DNA of 64,000 bases from CAZRHH01 sp964599885. GTDB taxonomy: Bacteria > Chloroflexota > Dehalococcoidia > DSTF01 > JACRBR01. How positions within the stretch are numbered: the first letter of the stretch is position 1; each line of letters starts with the position of its first letter. This document shows positions 42,457 through 50,410 of this stretch, in pieces. The notes below the pieces were generated by a model that saw only the letters and a list, made by a program, of their open reading frames with translations, was not told the origin of the DNA and searched no databases. The stretch lies in assembly GCA_964599885.1 (NCBI GenBank), contig CAZRHH010000004.1, positions 1-64,000 of the forward strand, written 5' to 3'. The position numbers and the translations under genes are program-made.

Positions 42457-44331
42457 ATGAGTTCCCGTCGGTTACCGATTCCCCTCCGGCTGCTCGGTTA
42501 CGCGCTGCCGTACAAGCAACGCGTCGCCTTCGTGTGGGTGGCTATCGCCGGCCTCACCGGGTTCCAGCTACTCGGGCCGGAGCTCGTCGGCTACGCCATC
42601 GACACGGGGCTGAAGGTTGAAACGGCGAACGGCATCGACGTCGCCCTTGGCAACCAGCGGACACTCTTCATCGCAGCGGGGCTGATCGTCGGTGCGGCGG
42701 CGGCGCGCGGCGTTTTCCAATTCTGGCAGACGTTCACAGCCGAGTGGCTCGCGCAGCACACCGCATATGACATCCGCAACGACATCTACAATCACCTCCA
42801 GCGCCTCAGCTTCGCCTACCACGACAAGGCGCAGACCGGCCAGGTCATGCAGCGCGCCACGCAGGACGTCGAGGGCGTCCGCATGTTCATCAGCATGGGC
42901 GCGATCCGCCTCGTCTACACGGTCGTGCTGCTGGTCGCGACGCTGACGCTGATGCTCTACACCGACGTTCGGCTCGCGCTGCTGAGCTGGGTGTTCATCC
43001 CGCCGACCGCGTTCCTCGCGATCCGCTTCACGTCGCAGCTCCGGCCGATCATGCTCCGCACGCAAGAGCTGCAGGGCGAGCTCGGTGTGCTGCTACAGGA
43101 GAATCTCAGCGGTATGCGTGTAGTCAAGGCGTTCGGGCGCGAGATGTTCGAGAAAGACAAGTTCAACAAGCAGGCGCACAATCTCTTCGAGAACTCATAC
43201 GCGTCGAACCGCTTGATGGCGAAGTACTCACCGCTGCTCAGCGGCGTGTGGTCGTTCGCGATGGTCGCGACAGGTTGGTACGGCGCCTACCTGATCACGC
43301 GCGGTAGCCTGACGGCAGGCGATCTGACGAAGTTCATGCTGTACCTGACGATGCTGCAGCAGCCGGTCCGCAGCATCGGGTTCATCAACATGTTCTGGGC
43401 GCGCGCGCAGACATCAGGCCAACGCATCTACGACATCCTCGACGCCGAGTCCGCCGTCCAGGAGAAGCCCGGCGCCACCGAACTGGTCAACGCCACCGGC
43501 CACGTCGAATTCCACGACGTGTCGTTCGGGTATGACGCCATCAGCCCCGTCCTGCGCGAGGTGAACATCGATGCACGGCCGGGCCAAGTGGTCGCGTTGC
43601 TGGGGCAAACCGGATCGGGAAAGTCCACCGTCGTCAACCTGATGCCGCGCTTCTACGACGTCACCGGCGGCAGCATCACGATCGATGGCACGGACATCCG
43701 CCACGTGACGCTGGCGTCGCTGCGGCGCGCTTTCGGCATCGTGCAGCAGGACATCTTCCTGTTCTCGGCGACTATCGGCGACAACATCTCGTACGGCGCG
43801 GCAGATGCAACACGCGACGACGTTGTGCGCGTCGCCAAGCTCGCGCGCATCCACGAGTTCATCGAGCAGATGCCCGACGGCTACGACACGTGGGTGGGTG
43901 AGCGCGGCATCACGCTATCGGGCGGCCAGAAGCAACGTGTGTCGATCGCCCGGACGCTGCTGCTCAACCCGAAGATCCTCGTCTTCGACGACGCGACATC
44001 GAGCGTCGACACACAGACCGAATACGACATCCAGCAGGCGCTCGCCGAATTGATGAAAGGGCGCACCACGTTTGTCATTGCGCAGCGGCTGCGGACGGTG
44101 CGCACGGCAGATCAGATCCTCGTGCTGAAGAGCGGCAAGATTGTCGAACGCGGAACGCATGAGGGACTGATCGAACGCGACGGGCCGTACCGCCAGATCT
44201 ACGATCTCGAGCTGCGCGATCAGGAAGACGCGTACGAGCGCGAACGCCAGCGCCTTGAAGGCGTCGCGAACGGCGCGCCAGACGAGAACGCCGAAGAGAA
44301 GACAAGCGTAGCTGCCGCGGGCGGCGGATAG
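42457..44331 (+). CDS. ABC exporter half-transporter A, degenerate ATP site
   Basis: 624 residues: six-helix membrane domain about 15-320, nucleotide-binding domain about 345-590. Walker A GQTGSGKST at 383-391 and signature LSGGQ at 487-491 are normal. The Walker B is followed by Asp (VFDDATSS; Asp512 where the catalytic Glu belongs) and the H-loop is Gln (IAQRLRTV, Q543). These substitutions mark the degenerate half of heterodimeric exporters such as TM287/288 or BmrCD. The C-terminal tail is acidic. It forms a pair with the next gene, whose ribosome site starts at its stop codon. Confidence 0.94.
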   Translation: MSSRRLPIPLRLLGYALPYKQRVAFVWVAIAGLTGFQLLGPELVGYAIDTGLKVETANGIDVALGNQRTLFIAAGLIVGAAAARGVFQFWQTFTAEWLAQHTAYDIRNDIYNHLQRLSFAYHDKAQTGQVMQRATQDVEGVRMFISMGAIRLVYTVVLLVATLTLMLYTDVRLALLSWVFIPPTAFLAIRFTSQLRPIMLRTQELQGELGVLLQENLSGMRVVKAFGREMFEKDKFNKQAHNLFENSYASNRLMAKYSPLLSGVWSFAMVATGWYGAYLITRGSLTAGDLTKFMLYLTMLQQPVRSIGFINMFWARAQTSGQRIYDILDAESAVQEKPGATELVNATGHVEFHDVSFGYDAISPVLREVNIDARPGQVVALLGQTGSGKSTVVNLMPRFYDVTGGSITIDGTDIRHVTLASLRRAFGIVQQDIFLFSATIGDNISYGAADATRDDVVRVAKLARIHEFIEQMPDGYDTWVGERGITLSGGQKQRVSIARTLLLNPKILVFDDATSSVDTQTEYDIQQALAELMKGRTTFVIAQRLRTVRTADQILVLKSGKIVERGTHEGLIERDGPYRQIYDLELRDQEDAYERERQRLEGVANGAPDENAEEKTSVAAAGGG

Positions 44332-44342
44332 CCGGAGGAAGC

Positions 44343-46286
44343 TTGGCAGCAAACTGGGGAGGCGCCGGCTCAGCAGGCGGCTGGAGCGGCGGCGGCGGCA
44401 ACTGGTCCAACAATCTGCGCCCAAACTCACTCCAACGCAGCTCCGACGGCTGGAACGACGACGAGCTAGGTTCCGTATACAACCACCGTGTCGTCACGCG
44501 GCTAGCGAAGTATGTAGCGCCGTACCGAAAGCGCCTGTTCTTTGCGATGATCGGCACCGTCGGCATGGCGCTCATGACGCGCTCGATGCCGCTTGCCGTC
44601 AAAGGGCTGATCGCCGGCGCAATCGCGGGTGACTTCGACGCGATCAACGCGTGGGGTTGGGTCTATCTTGGCCTGGCGGGGTTTGGCGCCGCGTTCACGT
44701 TCCTGCAACTCACGATGTCGGGGTGGATCGGCCACCGCCTGCTGCTCAGCCTGCGGCGCGAGATGTTCGCGCACCTGCAGAAACTGTCGCTCCGGTTCTA
44801 CGACAACAACGAGGTCGGCCGCGTCATGTCACGCGTAACGAGCGACGTGACGTCGCTGCAAGAGTTGATGACGTCGGGCTTCCTGACGATCTTTGGCGAC
44901 TTGCTGGGCATCGCAATCTCGGTCGCGTTCCTGCTGTATTTCGACGTGCAGCTCGCGCTCGTGACGTTCACCGTCGTGCCGGTGTTCGTACTCACGATGG
45001 CGGTGTGGCAGAGCTACTCGCGGCGCGCGTTCGTGCGCGTGCGGCAGGCGATCGCCGTCGTGAACGCGAACCTGCAGGAGAACGTCTCCGGTGTGCGCGT
45101 CATCCAGAGCCTTTCGCGCGAAGACGAGAATGCCAAGCGCTTCGACCAGATCAACGCGCAGAACTTGCGCGCAAACGTCGATGCCGGCCGTCTTACCGCC
45201 GCTGTGCTGCCGCTCGTCGAAGTGATCGTGGCTGCGGCGATGGCGCTCGTCATCGGCTACGGCGGCTACCGCGTGCTGAACAATCAGATGGGTGTCGCGG
45301 CACTGATCGCCTTCACGTTGCAGCTGCAGCTATTCTTCGATCCGGTGCGCGACCTCGTGCTGCAGTACACACAGTTGCAGCGCGCCATGGCCGGCGGCGA
45401 GCGCGTGCTCGAAGTGCTCGACACCAAGCCGGAGTTCGAAGATAAGCTCGACGCGGTCGTACTCGACGACGTGCGCGGGCAAGTCGACTTCAACAACGTG
45501 TCGTTCCGCTACGTCGACGACGTACCGGTGATCAACAACGTCGATCTGCACGTGAAGGCGGGCGAGACGATCGCCTTCGTTGGCGAGACTGGCGCCGGGA
45601 AGACGACGCTGACGGCGCTGATCTCGCGCTTCTACGACGTCACCGAAGGTTCGATCATGGTTGACGGCCACGATGTGCGCGACGTCACCCACGAGAGCCT
45701 CGCGTCGCGGATGGGGCTTGTGCTGCAGGATCCGTTCCTGTTCTCGGGCACCGTCGCCGACAACATCCGCTACGGCCGGCCCGATGCGAGCGATGAAGAC
45801 GTCGAGGAGGCCGCGCGGACGGTGGGCGCGCACGACTACATCATGCGTCTGGACAACGGCTACGACACGTTTTTGCACGAACGGGGCATGAACCTGTCGG
45901 TAGGCCAGCGTCAACTGCTGAGTTTCGCACGCGCGATCATCGCCCGGCCGAGCATCCTCGTCCTCGACGAAGCGACGGCGAACGTTGACACGCAGACCGA
46001 AGTGATCATTCAGCGCGCACTTAAGACGCTGCTCGAAGGGCGAACCTCGTTCGTGATCGCTCACCGGCTGTCCACGATCCGGAACGCCGACCGGATCATC
46101 GTTCTCGAACACGGCACGATCCTCGAGCAGGGCACGCACGACGAACTGCTCGCGCACAACGGCCGTTACGCGCAGCTCTACCGAATGACGTACGCGCAAC
46201 ACGGCAACGACAAGAACGGCGCCAGCGCCAACGGCCATGCGGAGGAGCTCGGAGGTCAGAAGTCGGAGGTCGGAGTCGCCGAGTGA
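44343..46286 (+). CDS. ABC exporter half-transporter B, canonical ATP site
   Basis: 647 residues with a Gly/Asn/Ser-rich N-terminal tail, six-helix membrane domain and NBD. Walker A GETGAGKTT near residue 415, Walker B plus catalytic Glu LVLDEATANVD, and H-loop IAHRLSTI are canonical. The signature is altered to LSVGQ. In a heterodimer this altered signature faces the degenerate Walker sites of the partner, so one site is catalytic and the other holds ATP. Start TTG 44343 with GGAGGA 5 nt before. The last residues (EELGGQKSEVGVAE) come from a GAGGTCAGAAGTCGG repeat. Substrate unknown; drug or lipid export is typical. Confidence 0.94.
   Translation: MAANWGGAGSAGGWSGGGGNWSNNLRPNSLQRSSDGWNDDELGSVYNHRVVTRLAKYVAPYRKRLFFAMIGTVGMALMTRSMPLAVKGLIAGAIAGDFDAINAWGWVYLGLAGFGAAFTFLQLTMSGWIGHRLLLSLRREMFAHLQKLSLRFYDNNEVGRVMSRVTSDVTSLQELMTSGFLTIFGDLLGIAISVAFLLYFDVQLALVTFTVVPVFVLTMAVWQSYSRRAFVRVRQAIAVVNANLQENVSGVRVIQSLSREDENAKRFDQINAQNLRANVDAGRLTAAVLPLVEVIVAAAMALVIGYGGYRVLNNQMGVAALIAFTLQLQLFFDPVRDLVLQYTQLQRAMAGGERVLEVLDTKPEFEDKLDAVVLDDVRGQVDFNNVSFRYVDDVPVINNVDLHVKAGETIAFVGETGAGKTTLTALISRFYDVTEGSIMVDGHDVRDVTHESLASRMGLVLQDPFLFSGTVADNIRYGRPDASDEDVEEAARTVGAHDYIMRLDNGYDTFLHERGMNLSVGQRQLLSFARAIIARPSILVLDEATANVDTQTEVIIQRALKTLLEGRTSFVIAHRLSTIRNADRIIVLEHGTILEQGTHDELLAHNGRYAQLYRMTYAQHGNDKNGASANGHAEELGGQKSEVGVAE
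46250..46276 (+). repeat. GGAGGTCAGAAGTCGGAGGTC microsatellite at ABC gene 3' end
   Basis: Short purine repeats inside the last codons of the second exporter gene; a CCTTCCACCCTCCACCTCCC tract follows at about 46340-46360. Confidence 0.6.
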
Positions 46287-46407
46287 GCAATTGCGTTACC
46301 GCGTCCTCCGTGCGGTGAGGTGACGAGCCTCCAACGCAGCACCTTCCACCCTCCACCTCCCATCGTCCAGTCTCACATCGGGCAGCGACGACCCGAATGC
46401 CACGCCC

Positions 46408-46413
46408 TATACT
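46408..46413 (+). promoter_or_regulatory. -10 box TATACT, leaderless start of SGNH gene
   Basis: TATACT ends exactly 6 nt before GTG 46420, with GCGCGC between and no Shine-Dalgarno. Confidence 0.5.
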
Positions 46414-46419
46414 GCGCGC

Positions 46420-47214
46420 GTGAACGAACCATCCTCATCTCAACCCAGCGATAGCAGTTGGACCGGTGCGCTCATCGCTGTCGCGGGTGGCGTGCTCGTC
46501 GTGCTTGTGTTCGTCGCCGGCGCGTTTGCGTTCGCGACGTGCGGTAGCTCGTCGGCGGAGCCTGCGGGCGATGTCTATGCATCGCTGGGCGATTCGATCG
46601 CGGCGGGGAGCGGCGCGTCGGACGCCGCGACGACGGGCTGGGTGCCGCTCGTCGCCGCGCGCGAAGAAGGCGTGACTGCGTTCAACGTCGCGGTCGCCGG
46701 CGCGACGACGCAGGATCTGATCGACGAGCAGCTTGCACGCGTGCTGTCGATCTCGAACGGCGGCCGCGTGCGCTTCGTGACGATCAGCGCCGGCGGCAAT
46801 GATCTCGCCGGGCTGGTACCCAACGCCGCGTGCGTCGAGGATCCGCTCCCCGCGAGCTGCCCGCTCGAAGAGGCGCTCGCCGCCGTCGAGGCGAATCTTG
46901 AGACGATCGTGCGGCAGCTGCGCGACTCGAACAGGCGCATGCCGATCGTGCTGCTGGCGTATCCGAACTTCTTCTCTGGTACCGGACACCCGTTCGAGGC
47001 GCCGGCCGGGCGCGTGCTCCCGCGCCTCAACGCCGTGATCGAGGAAGTGGCGTCGCGGTACGACCGCGTCACCGTCGCGCATCCGTGGGACGCGTTCGAC
47101 GGCAACGGAGGCCAACTGACCGGCGTACTGGGCGAGCCGTTTGATCCGCATCCGAACGATGCGGGTCACCGCGCCATCGCCGAGGCGGTAGCGACGGCAC
47201 TGGAGGAAGCGTAG
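46420..47214 (+). CDS. SGNH/GDSL hydrolase, membrane-anchored
   Basis: 264 residues. One N-terminal membrane span (ALIAVAGGVLVVLVFVAGAF), then the SGNH blocks: Ser in ASLGDSIAAGSG, Gly in AVAGATTQDL, Asn in TISAGGNDLAG, and Asp/His in FDPHPNDAGHRA. Probably an extracytoplasmic esterase or lipase. The start is GTG 46420, which follows the TATACT box; leaderless. Two cysteines (AACVED and ASCPLE) could form a disulfide. Confidence 0.9.
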   Translation: MNEPSSSQPSDSSWTGALIAVAGGVLVVLVFVAGAFAFATCGSSSAEPAGDVYASLGDSIAAGSGASDAATTGWVPLVAAREEGVTAFNVAVAGATTQDLIDEQLARVLSISNGGRVRFVTISAGGNDLAGLVPNAACVEDPLPASCPLEEALAAVEANLETIVRQLRDSNRRMPIVLLAYPNFFSGTGHPFEAPAGRVLPRLNAVIEEVASRYDRVTVAHPWDAFDGNGGQLTGVLGEPFDPHPNDAGHRAIAEAVATALEEA

Positions 47215-47226
47215 CGACGCTTGTTT

Positions 47227-47280
47227 TATCACCACAGAGACACAGAGACACAGAGGCACAGAGGCACAGAGTCGCAGAGG
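47227..47280 (+). repeat. CACAGAGG repeat, family B, copy 3 (longest)
   Basis: TTATCACCACAGAGACACAG then a run of 8-mers GAGACACA, GAGGCACA, GAGGCACA, GAGTCGCA ending GAGG. It lacks the clean TTCACC head of the other copies. Confidence 0.85.
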
Positions 47281-47310
47281 TTGTTGGATGGGCTTCGCGC
47301 GTGACGCGCG

Positions 47311-47316
47311 TAGAAT
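47311..47316 (+). promoter_or_regulatory. -10 box TAGAAT, leaderless start of rdgB
   Basis: TAGAAT ends 6 nt before ATG 47323; no ribosome site. Confidence 0.5.
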
Positions 47317-47322
47317 TACGGC

Positions 47323-47955
47323 ATGCCGCCAAAACTCGTCATCGCCACCACGAATCAGGGGAAGTTGAGGGAGTTTCGCGAACTGCTCGATGGCTCCGGC
47401 TTTGAGTTGGTGACGCCCGCTGACCTCGGGCGCGAGTGGTCCGTCGAAGAGACGGGGACGACGTTCGAGGCCAATGCCATCCTGAAGGCGGTGGACGCTG
47501 CCCGGGTGTGCGGTCTGCTGGCACTGGCTGATGATTCCGGGCTGGAAGTTGACGCGCTGGGCGGGCGCCCGGGAATCTTCTCGGCGCGCTATGCTGGTGG
47601 GGACCGAACGTCTGATACGCTGACCGAGCGCGAACAGGTGGCCATCCTCCTGGGCGAACTCGCCGGCGTACCAGACGTAAAGCGCGGCGCCCGATTCCGC
47701 TGCGTCATCGCCATCGCCAGGCCGGACGGCGGCGACGTGCAGACGGTGGACGGGGTGTTCGAGGGGCACATCGCGCACGAGGCGCGGGGCGAGTTCGGGT
47801 TTGGCTACGACCCGGTGTTCCTGGTGCCGGAGCTGGGCAAGACGAGCGCCGAACTGCCGGCGCACGAGAAGAATACGATCAGCCATCGTGGGCAGGCGGC
47901 GCTCAAGGCGCGCGAACTGCTGAGGATGATGTCGAGTGACCTTCCAACGATCTAG
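47323..47955 (+). CDS. rdgB: XTP/dITP diphosphohydrolase (RdgB/HAM1)
   Basis: House-cleaning enzyme removing (d)ITP, XTP and dHAPTP. 210 residues. IATTNQGKLREF at the N-terminus, ADDSGLEVDALGGRPGIFSA, FGFGYDPVFL and ISHRGQAALKA are all the family signatures. The last 20 bases overlap the start of moaA, so the two are coupled. Leaderless box upstream. Confidence 0.95.
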   Translation: MPPKLVIATTNQGKLREFRELLDGSGFELVTPADLGREWSVEETGTTFEANAILKAVDAARVCGLLALADDSGLEVDALGGRPGIFSARYAGGDRTSDTLTEREQVAILLGELAGVPDVKRGARFRCVIAIARPDGGDVQTVDGVFEGHIAHEARGEFGFGYDPVFLVPELGKTSAELPAHEKNTISHRGQAALKARELLRMMSSDLPTI

Positions 47956-48997
47956 CGGCCGACTACCTGACCCCGATACCGCGATCCCGCTCGTCGAGAC
48001 GATCGACCGCTCGGGGCGGCCGCTGCGTGATCTGCGGATCTCGGTGACGGACCGCTGCAACTTCCGGTGCCGGTACTGCATGCCGCGCGAAGTGTTCGGC
48101 GCCGACTTCGCGTTTCTGCCGCGCGCGGAGATCCTGACCTTCGAAGAGATCACGCGGCTGGCGTGCATCTTCGCGGCGCATGGCGTGCGCAAGTTCCGGC
48201 TGACAGGCGGCGAACCGCTATTGCGTAACGATCTGCCGTCGCTCGTACGCATGCTGTCGCAGATCGCGGACGTCGACATCGCGCTGACGACGAACGGATC
48301 GCTGCTCGCGCAGCAGGCGCGCGATCTGAAGGCGGCGGGATTGCAGCGCATCACCGTCAGTCTGGACTCGCTCGATGACGGCGTGTTCCGCGAGATGAAC
48401 GATGCGGACTTCGACGTGGCGCGCGTGCTCGAAGGCATCGATGCGGCCGCGGCGGCCGGACTGGCGCCGGTAAAGATTAACGCCGTCATCCGTCGGGGCG
48501 TGAACGATCACACGGCCGTCGACCTTGCGCGGCACTTCAAGCGCAGCGGTCACATTGTTCGCTTCATTGAGTACATGGATGTCGGCGCCACGAACGGCTG
48601 GCGGCTCGACGACGTGGTCCCCGGCGACGAACTTGTGCGGATGATCGGCGCCGAGATGCCGCTTATGCCCGCCGAAGCGCAGTATCGAGGCGAGGTGGCG
48701 CAGCGCTGGCGTTATGTCGATGGCAGCGGCGAGATCGGGCTGATCACTTCGGTCACGCAGCCGTTCTGCGGCGATTGCACGCGCGCGCGGCTCTCCGCGG
48801 ACGGCTCGCTGTATACGTGCCTCTTTGCCACGTCCGGGACGGATCTGCGCGGTCCGATCCGTGCCGGAGTGACGGACGAAGTCCTCGCCAGTATCGTCGG
48901 CGGCGTCTGGAACCGGCGCGACGACCGCTATTCGGAGTTGCGCGCCGAGTCGGCGGCGCCGCCACAGCGCATCGAGATGTCGTACATCGGCGGGTAG
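47936..48997 (+). CDS. moaA: GTP 3',8-cyclase (molybdenum cofactor)
   Basis: Radical SAM enzyme converting GTP to 3',8-cH2GTP. 353 residues. N-terminal 4Fe-4S site is CNFRCRYC in TDRCNFRCRYCMP; the C-terminal cluster appears as PFCGDCTRARLSADG and LYTCLFA. It ends in the catalytic Gly-Gly tail YIGG. GTG start overlaps rdgB. Forms an operon with moaC (9 nt gap), which carries out the next step. No other moa/moe gene is seen. Confidence 0.96.
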   Translation: MTFQRSSGRLPDPDTAIPLVETIDRSGRPLRDLRISVTDRCNFRCRYCMPREVFGADFAFLPRAEILTFEEITRLACIFAAHGVRKFRLTGGEPLLRNDLPSLVRMLSQIADVDIALTTNGSLLAQQARDLKAAGLQRITVSLDSLDDGVFREMNDADFDVARVLEGIDAAAAAGLAPVKINAVIRRGVNDHTAVDLARHFKRSGHIVRFIEYMDVGATNGWRLDDVVPGDELVRMIGAEMPLMPAEAQYRGEVAQRWRYVDGSGEIGLITSVTQPFCGDCTRARLSADGSLYTCLFATSGTDLRGPIRAGVTDEVLASIVGGVWNRRDDRYSELRAESAAPPQRIEMSYIGG

Positions 48998-49000
48998 ACT
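48995..49000 (+). promoter_or_regulatory. -10-like TAGACT at moaA stop, possible leaderless moaC promoter
   Basis: TAGACT contains the moaA stop codon TAG and ends 6 nt before the moaC ATG. Its match may be chance. Confidence 0.3.
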
Positions 49001-49006
49001 GCTGCC

Positions 49007-49510
49007 ATGACGACAGAGTCCGACGAGGCATTCGGCAAACTCAGCCATATCGATGACGCGACGGGCCGCGCGCGCATGGTCGACGTCTCCGCGAAGGCCG
49101 ACACAACGCGCGAAGCGACGGCGCGCGGCCGCATCGTCATGCGTCCCGAGACTCTCGCGCTGATCCGGCGCGAAGGCATGCCGAAGGGCGACGTCCTAGC
49201 CGTGGCGCAGATCGCGGGCATGATGGCGGCGAAGCGCACGCACGAACTCGTGCCGATGTGCCATCCCCTCCTGCTCACCGGCATCGAGGTGCGGCTGGAG
49301 CCGAACGTCGCGCGCCACTGCATCGAGATCGAGGCGACCGTGCGCACGACCGGTAAGACCGGCGTCGAGATGGAAGCGCTGACTGCCGTGAGCGTCGCCG
49401 CGCTCACCGTCTACGACATGTGCAAAGCAGTAGACCGCGCGATGAAGATCGAGAACGTGCGGCTCGTGCGCAAGTCCGGCGGCAAGAGCGGAGCGATCAC
49501 GCTGGAATAG
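49007..49510 (+). CDS. moaC: Cyclic pyranopterin monophosphate synthase
   Basis: Rearranges 3',8-cH2GTP to cPMP after MoaA. 167 residues. The signatures MVDVSAKADTTREATARG near residue 24, ELVPMCHPLLLTG near 80, and TGVEMEALTAVSVAALTVYD near 121 are complete; KSGGKSG near the end is also typical. It follows moaA with 9 nt between. Confidence 0.96.
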   Translation: MTTESDEAFGKLSHIDDATGRARMVDVSAKADTTREATARGRIVMRPETLALIRREGMPKGDVLAVAQIAGMMAAKRTHELVPMCHPLLLTGIEVRLEPNVARHCIEIEATVRTTGKTGVEMEALTAVSVAALTVYDMCKAVDRAMKIENVRLVRKSGGKSGAITLE

Positions 49511-49657
49511 CCGTCCAAACCAAGTTCTAGCGCCCTCCAGCTTCCATCCTCCACCTTCTAGTGTTCCCATCGGGCACGCACGACCTGACGGGGGCGGGCT
49601 TGTCATCAGGCGATCGCGGTGGCACGATACGGGCGGCGGGGAGCGAAAGGTGAGTAC

Positions 49658-50224
49658 ATGACGACCGATGCTATACCGTCCGACGAAGGGGCTGCGGAGA
49701 ACGAGCGCGTGCCGTTTCCGCTGCAGGGTGACGAGCGGGTGATCCAGCTTGTCCGCAAGCACTGGCTGTTTCTCTGGCCGCGCGCTGTGTTGATGGTGCT
49801 GTTCGCGCTCGTGCCGGTGACGGTGATCGCGTTCGCGCTGTCGTGGGCTGACCAGTACGACGGGATCGTCGCGAAGATCTTCTGGGTCGTCGCTGGGCTG
49901 TGGATGCTGTACTGGTTCGCGCGCATCCTGCTCAACTGGTACCGCTATCACAACGACATCTGGGTGATCACGAACCAGCGCATCGTCGACAGCATCAAGA
50001 CAACGCCGTTCAATCACCGGTTGTCGACGGCGGACCTCGTCAACGTGCAGGACATGACGGTCGAGCGCAGCGGCATCCTGCACACGATGTTCAACTACGG
50101 CGACATCATCTGCCAGACCGCATCGACCGGCGGCGACTTCACGCTCGTCGGCATCCCGCGCCCGGACGAAGTGCAGTTGCTCGTGGACAAGGAGCGCGAT
50201 CGGGAGCGCATGCGGGGGCGCTGA
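49658..50224 (+). CDS. Bacterial PH-domain (bPH2) membrane protein
   Basis: 188 residues. Two membrane spans (LFLWPRAVLMVLFALVPVTV; GIVAKIFWVVAGLWMLYWFA) are followed by a bPH2 domain with NDIWVITNQRIVDS, VNVQDMTVERSGIL and YGDIICQTAS. Such proteins (YdbT-like) are of unclear function. AAAGGTGAG precedes ATG 49658. Its last 18 codons (DKERDRERMRGR tail) recur at 52217-52270 and 55277-55315, evidence of former tandem paralogues. Confidence 0.88.
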   Translation: MTTDAIPSDEGAAENERVPFPLQGDERVIQLVRKHWLFLWPRAVLMVLFALVPVTVIAFALSWADQYDGIVAKIFWVVAGLWMLYWFARILLNWYRYHNDIWVITNQRIVDSIKTTPFNHRLSTADLVNVQDMTVERSGILHTMFNYGDIICQTASTGGDFTLVGIPRPDEVQLLVDKERDRERMRGR

Positions 50225-50269
50225 GCGGAAGGCGCGCCGTTGTTTGTTCAGCGCACATCGCCACTCAGC

Positions 50270-50410
50270 CGGGCAAGCACCAGGCCAGTCCGACACGGGA
50301 CGGTCGTCGATGGTGCGTATCTTGATCGGACGCTCCATGTCATTGGATCGGCGAACCTTAGTGTGTCCGACCTGACTATTAGCGGAGGCTACGGGACATT
50401 CGACCCATGA
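50270..50410 (+). pseudogene. Relic of a right-handed beta-helix protein
   Basis: A reading frame without start codon translates to TVVDGAYLDRTLHVIGSANL then SVSDLTISGGYG, the repetitive strand pattern of right-handed beta-helix (polymorphic outer membrane or parallel beta-helix) repeats. It stops at 50408-50410, overlapping the glycosyltransferase start. Only about 40-45 residues remain and no signal or upstream coding is found. Confidence 0.4.

Noticed and set aside
46340..46365. CCACCCTCCACCTCCC tract as a coding or regulatory element
   Set aside because: Resembles the other pyrimidine/purine microsatellites between genes (5041, 49540, 55345); no function is indicated.
47227..47280. CRISPR-like direct repeats
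   Set aside because: Eight-nt words repeated in tandem with no spacers: a microsatellite-like element.
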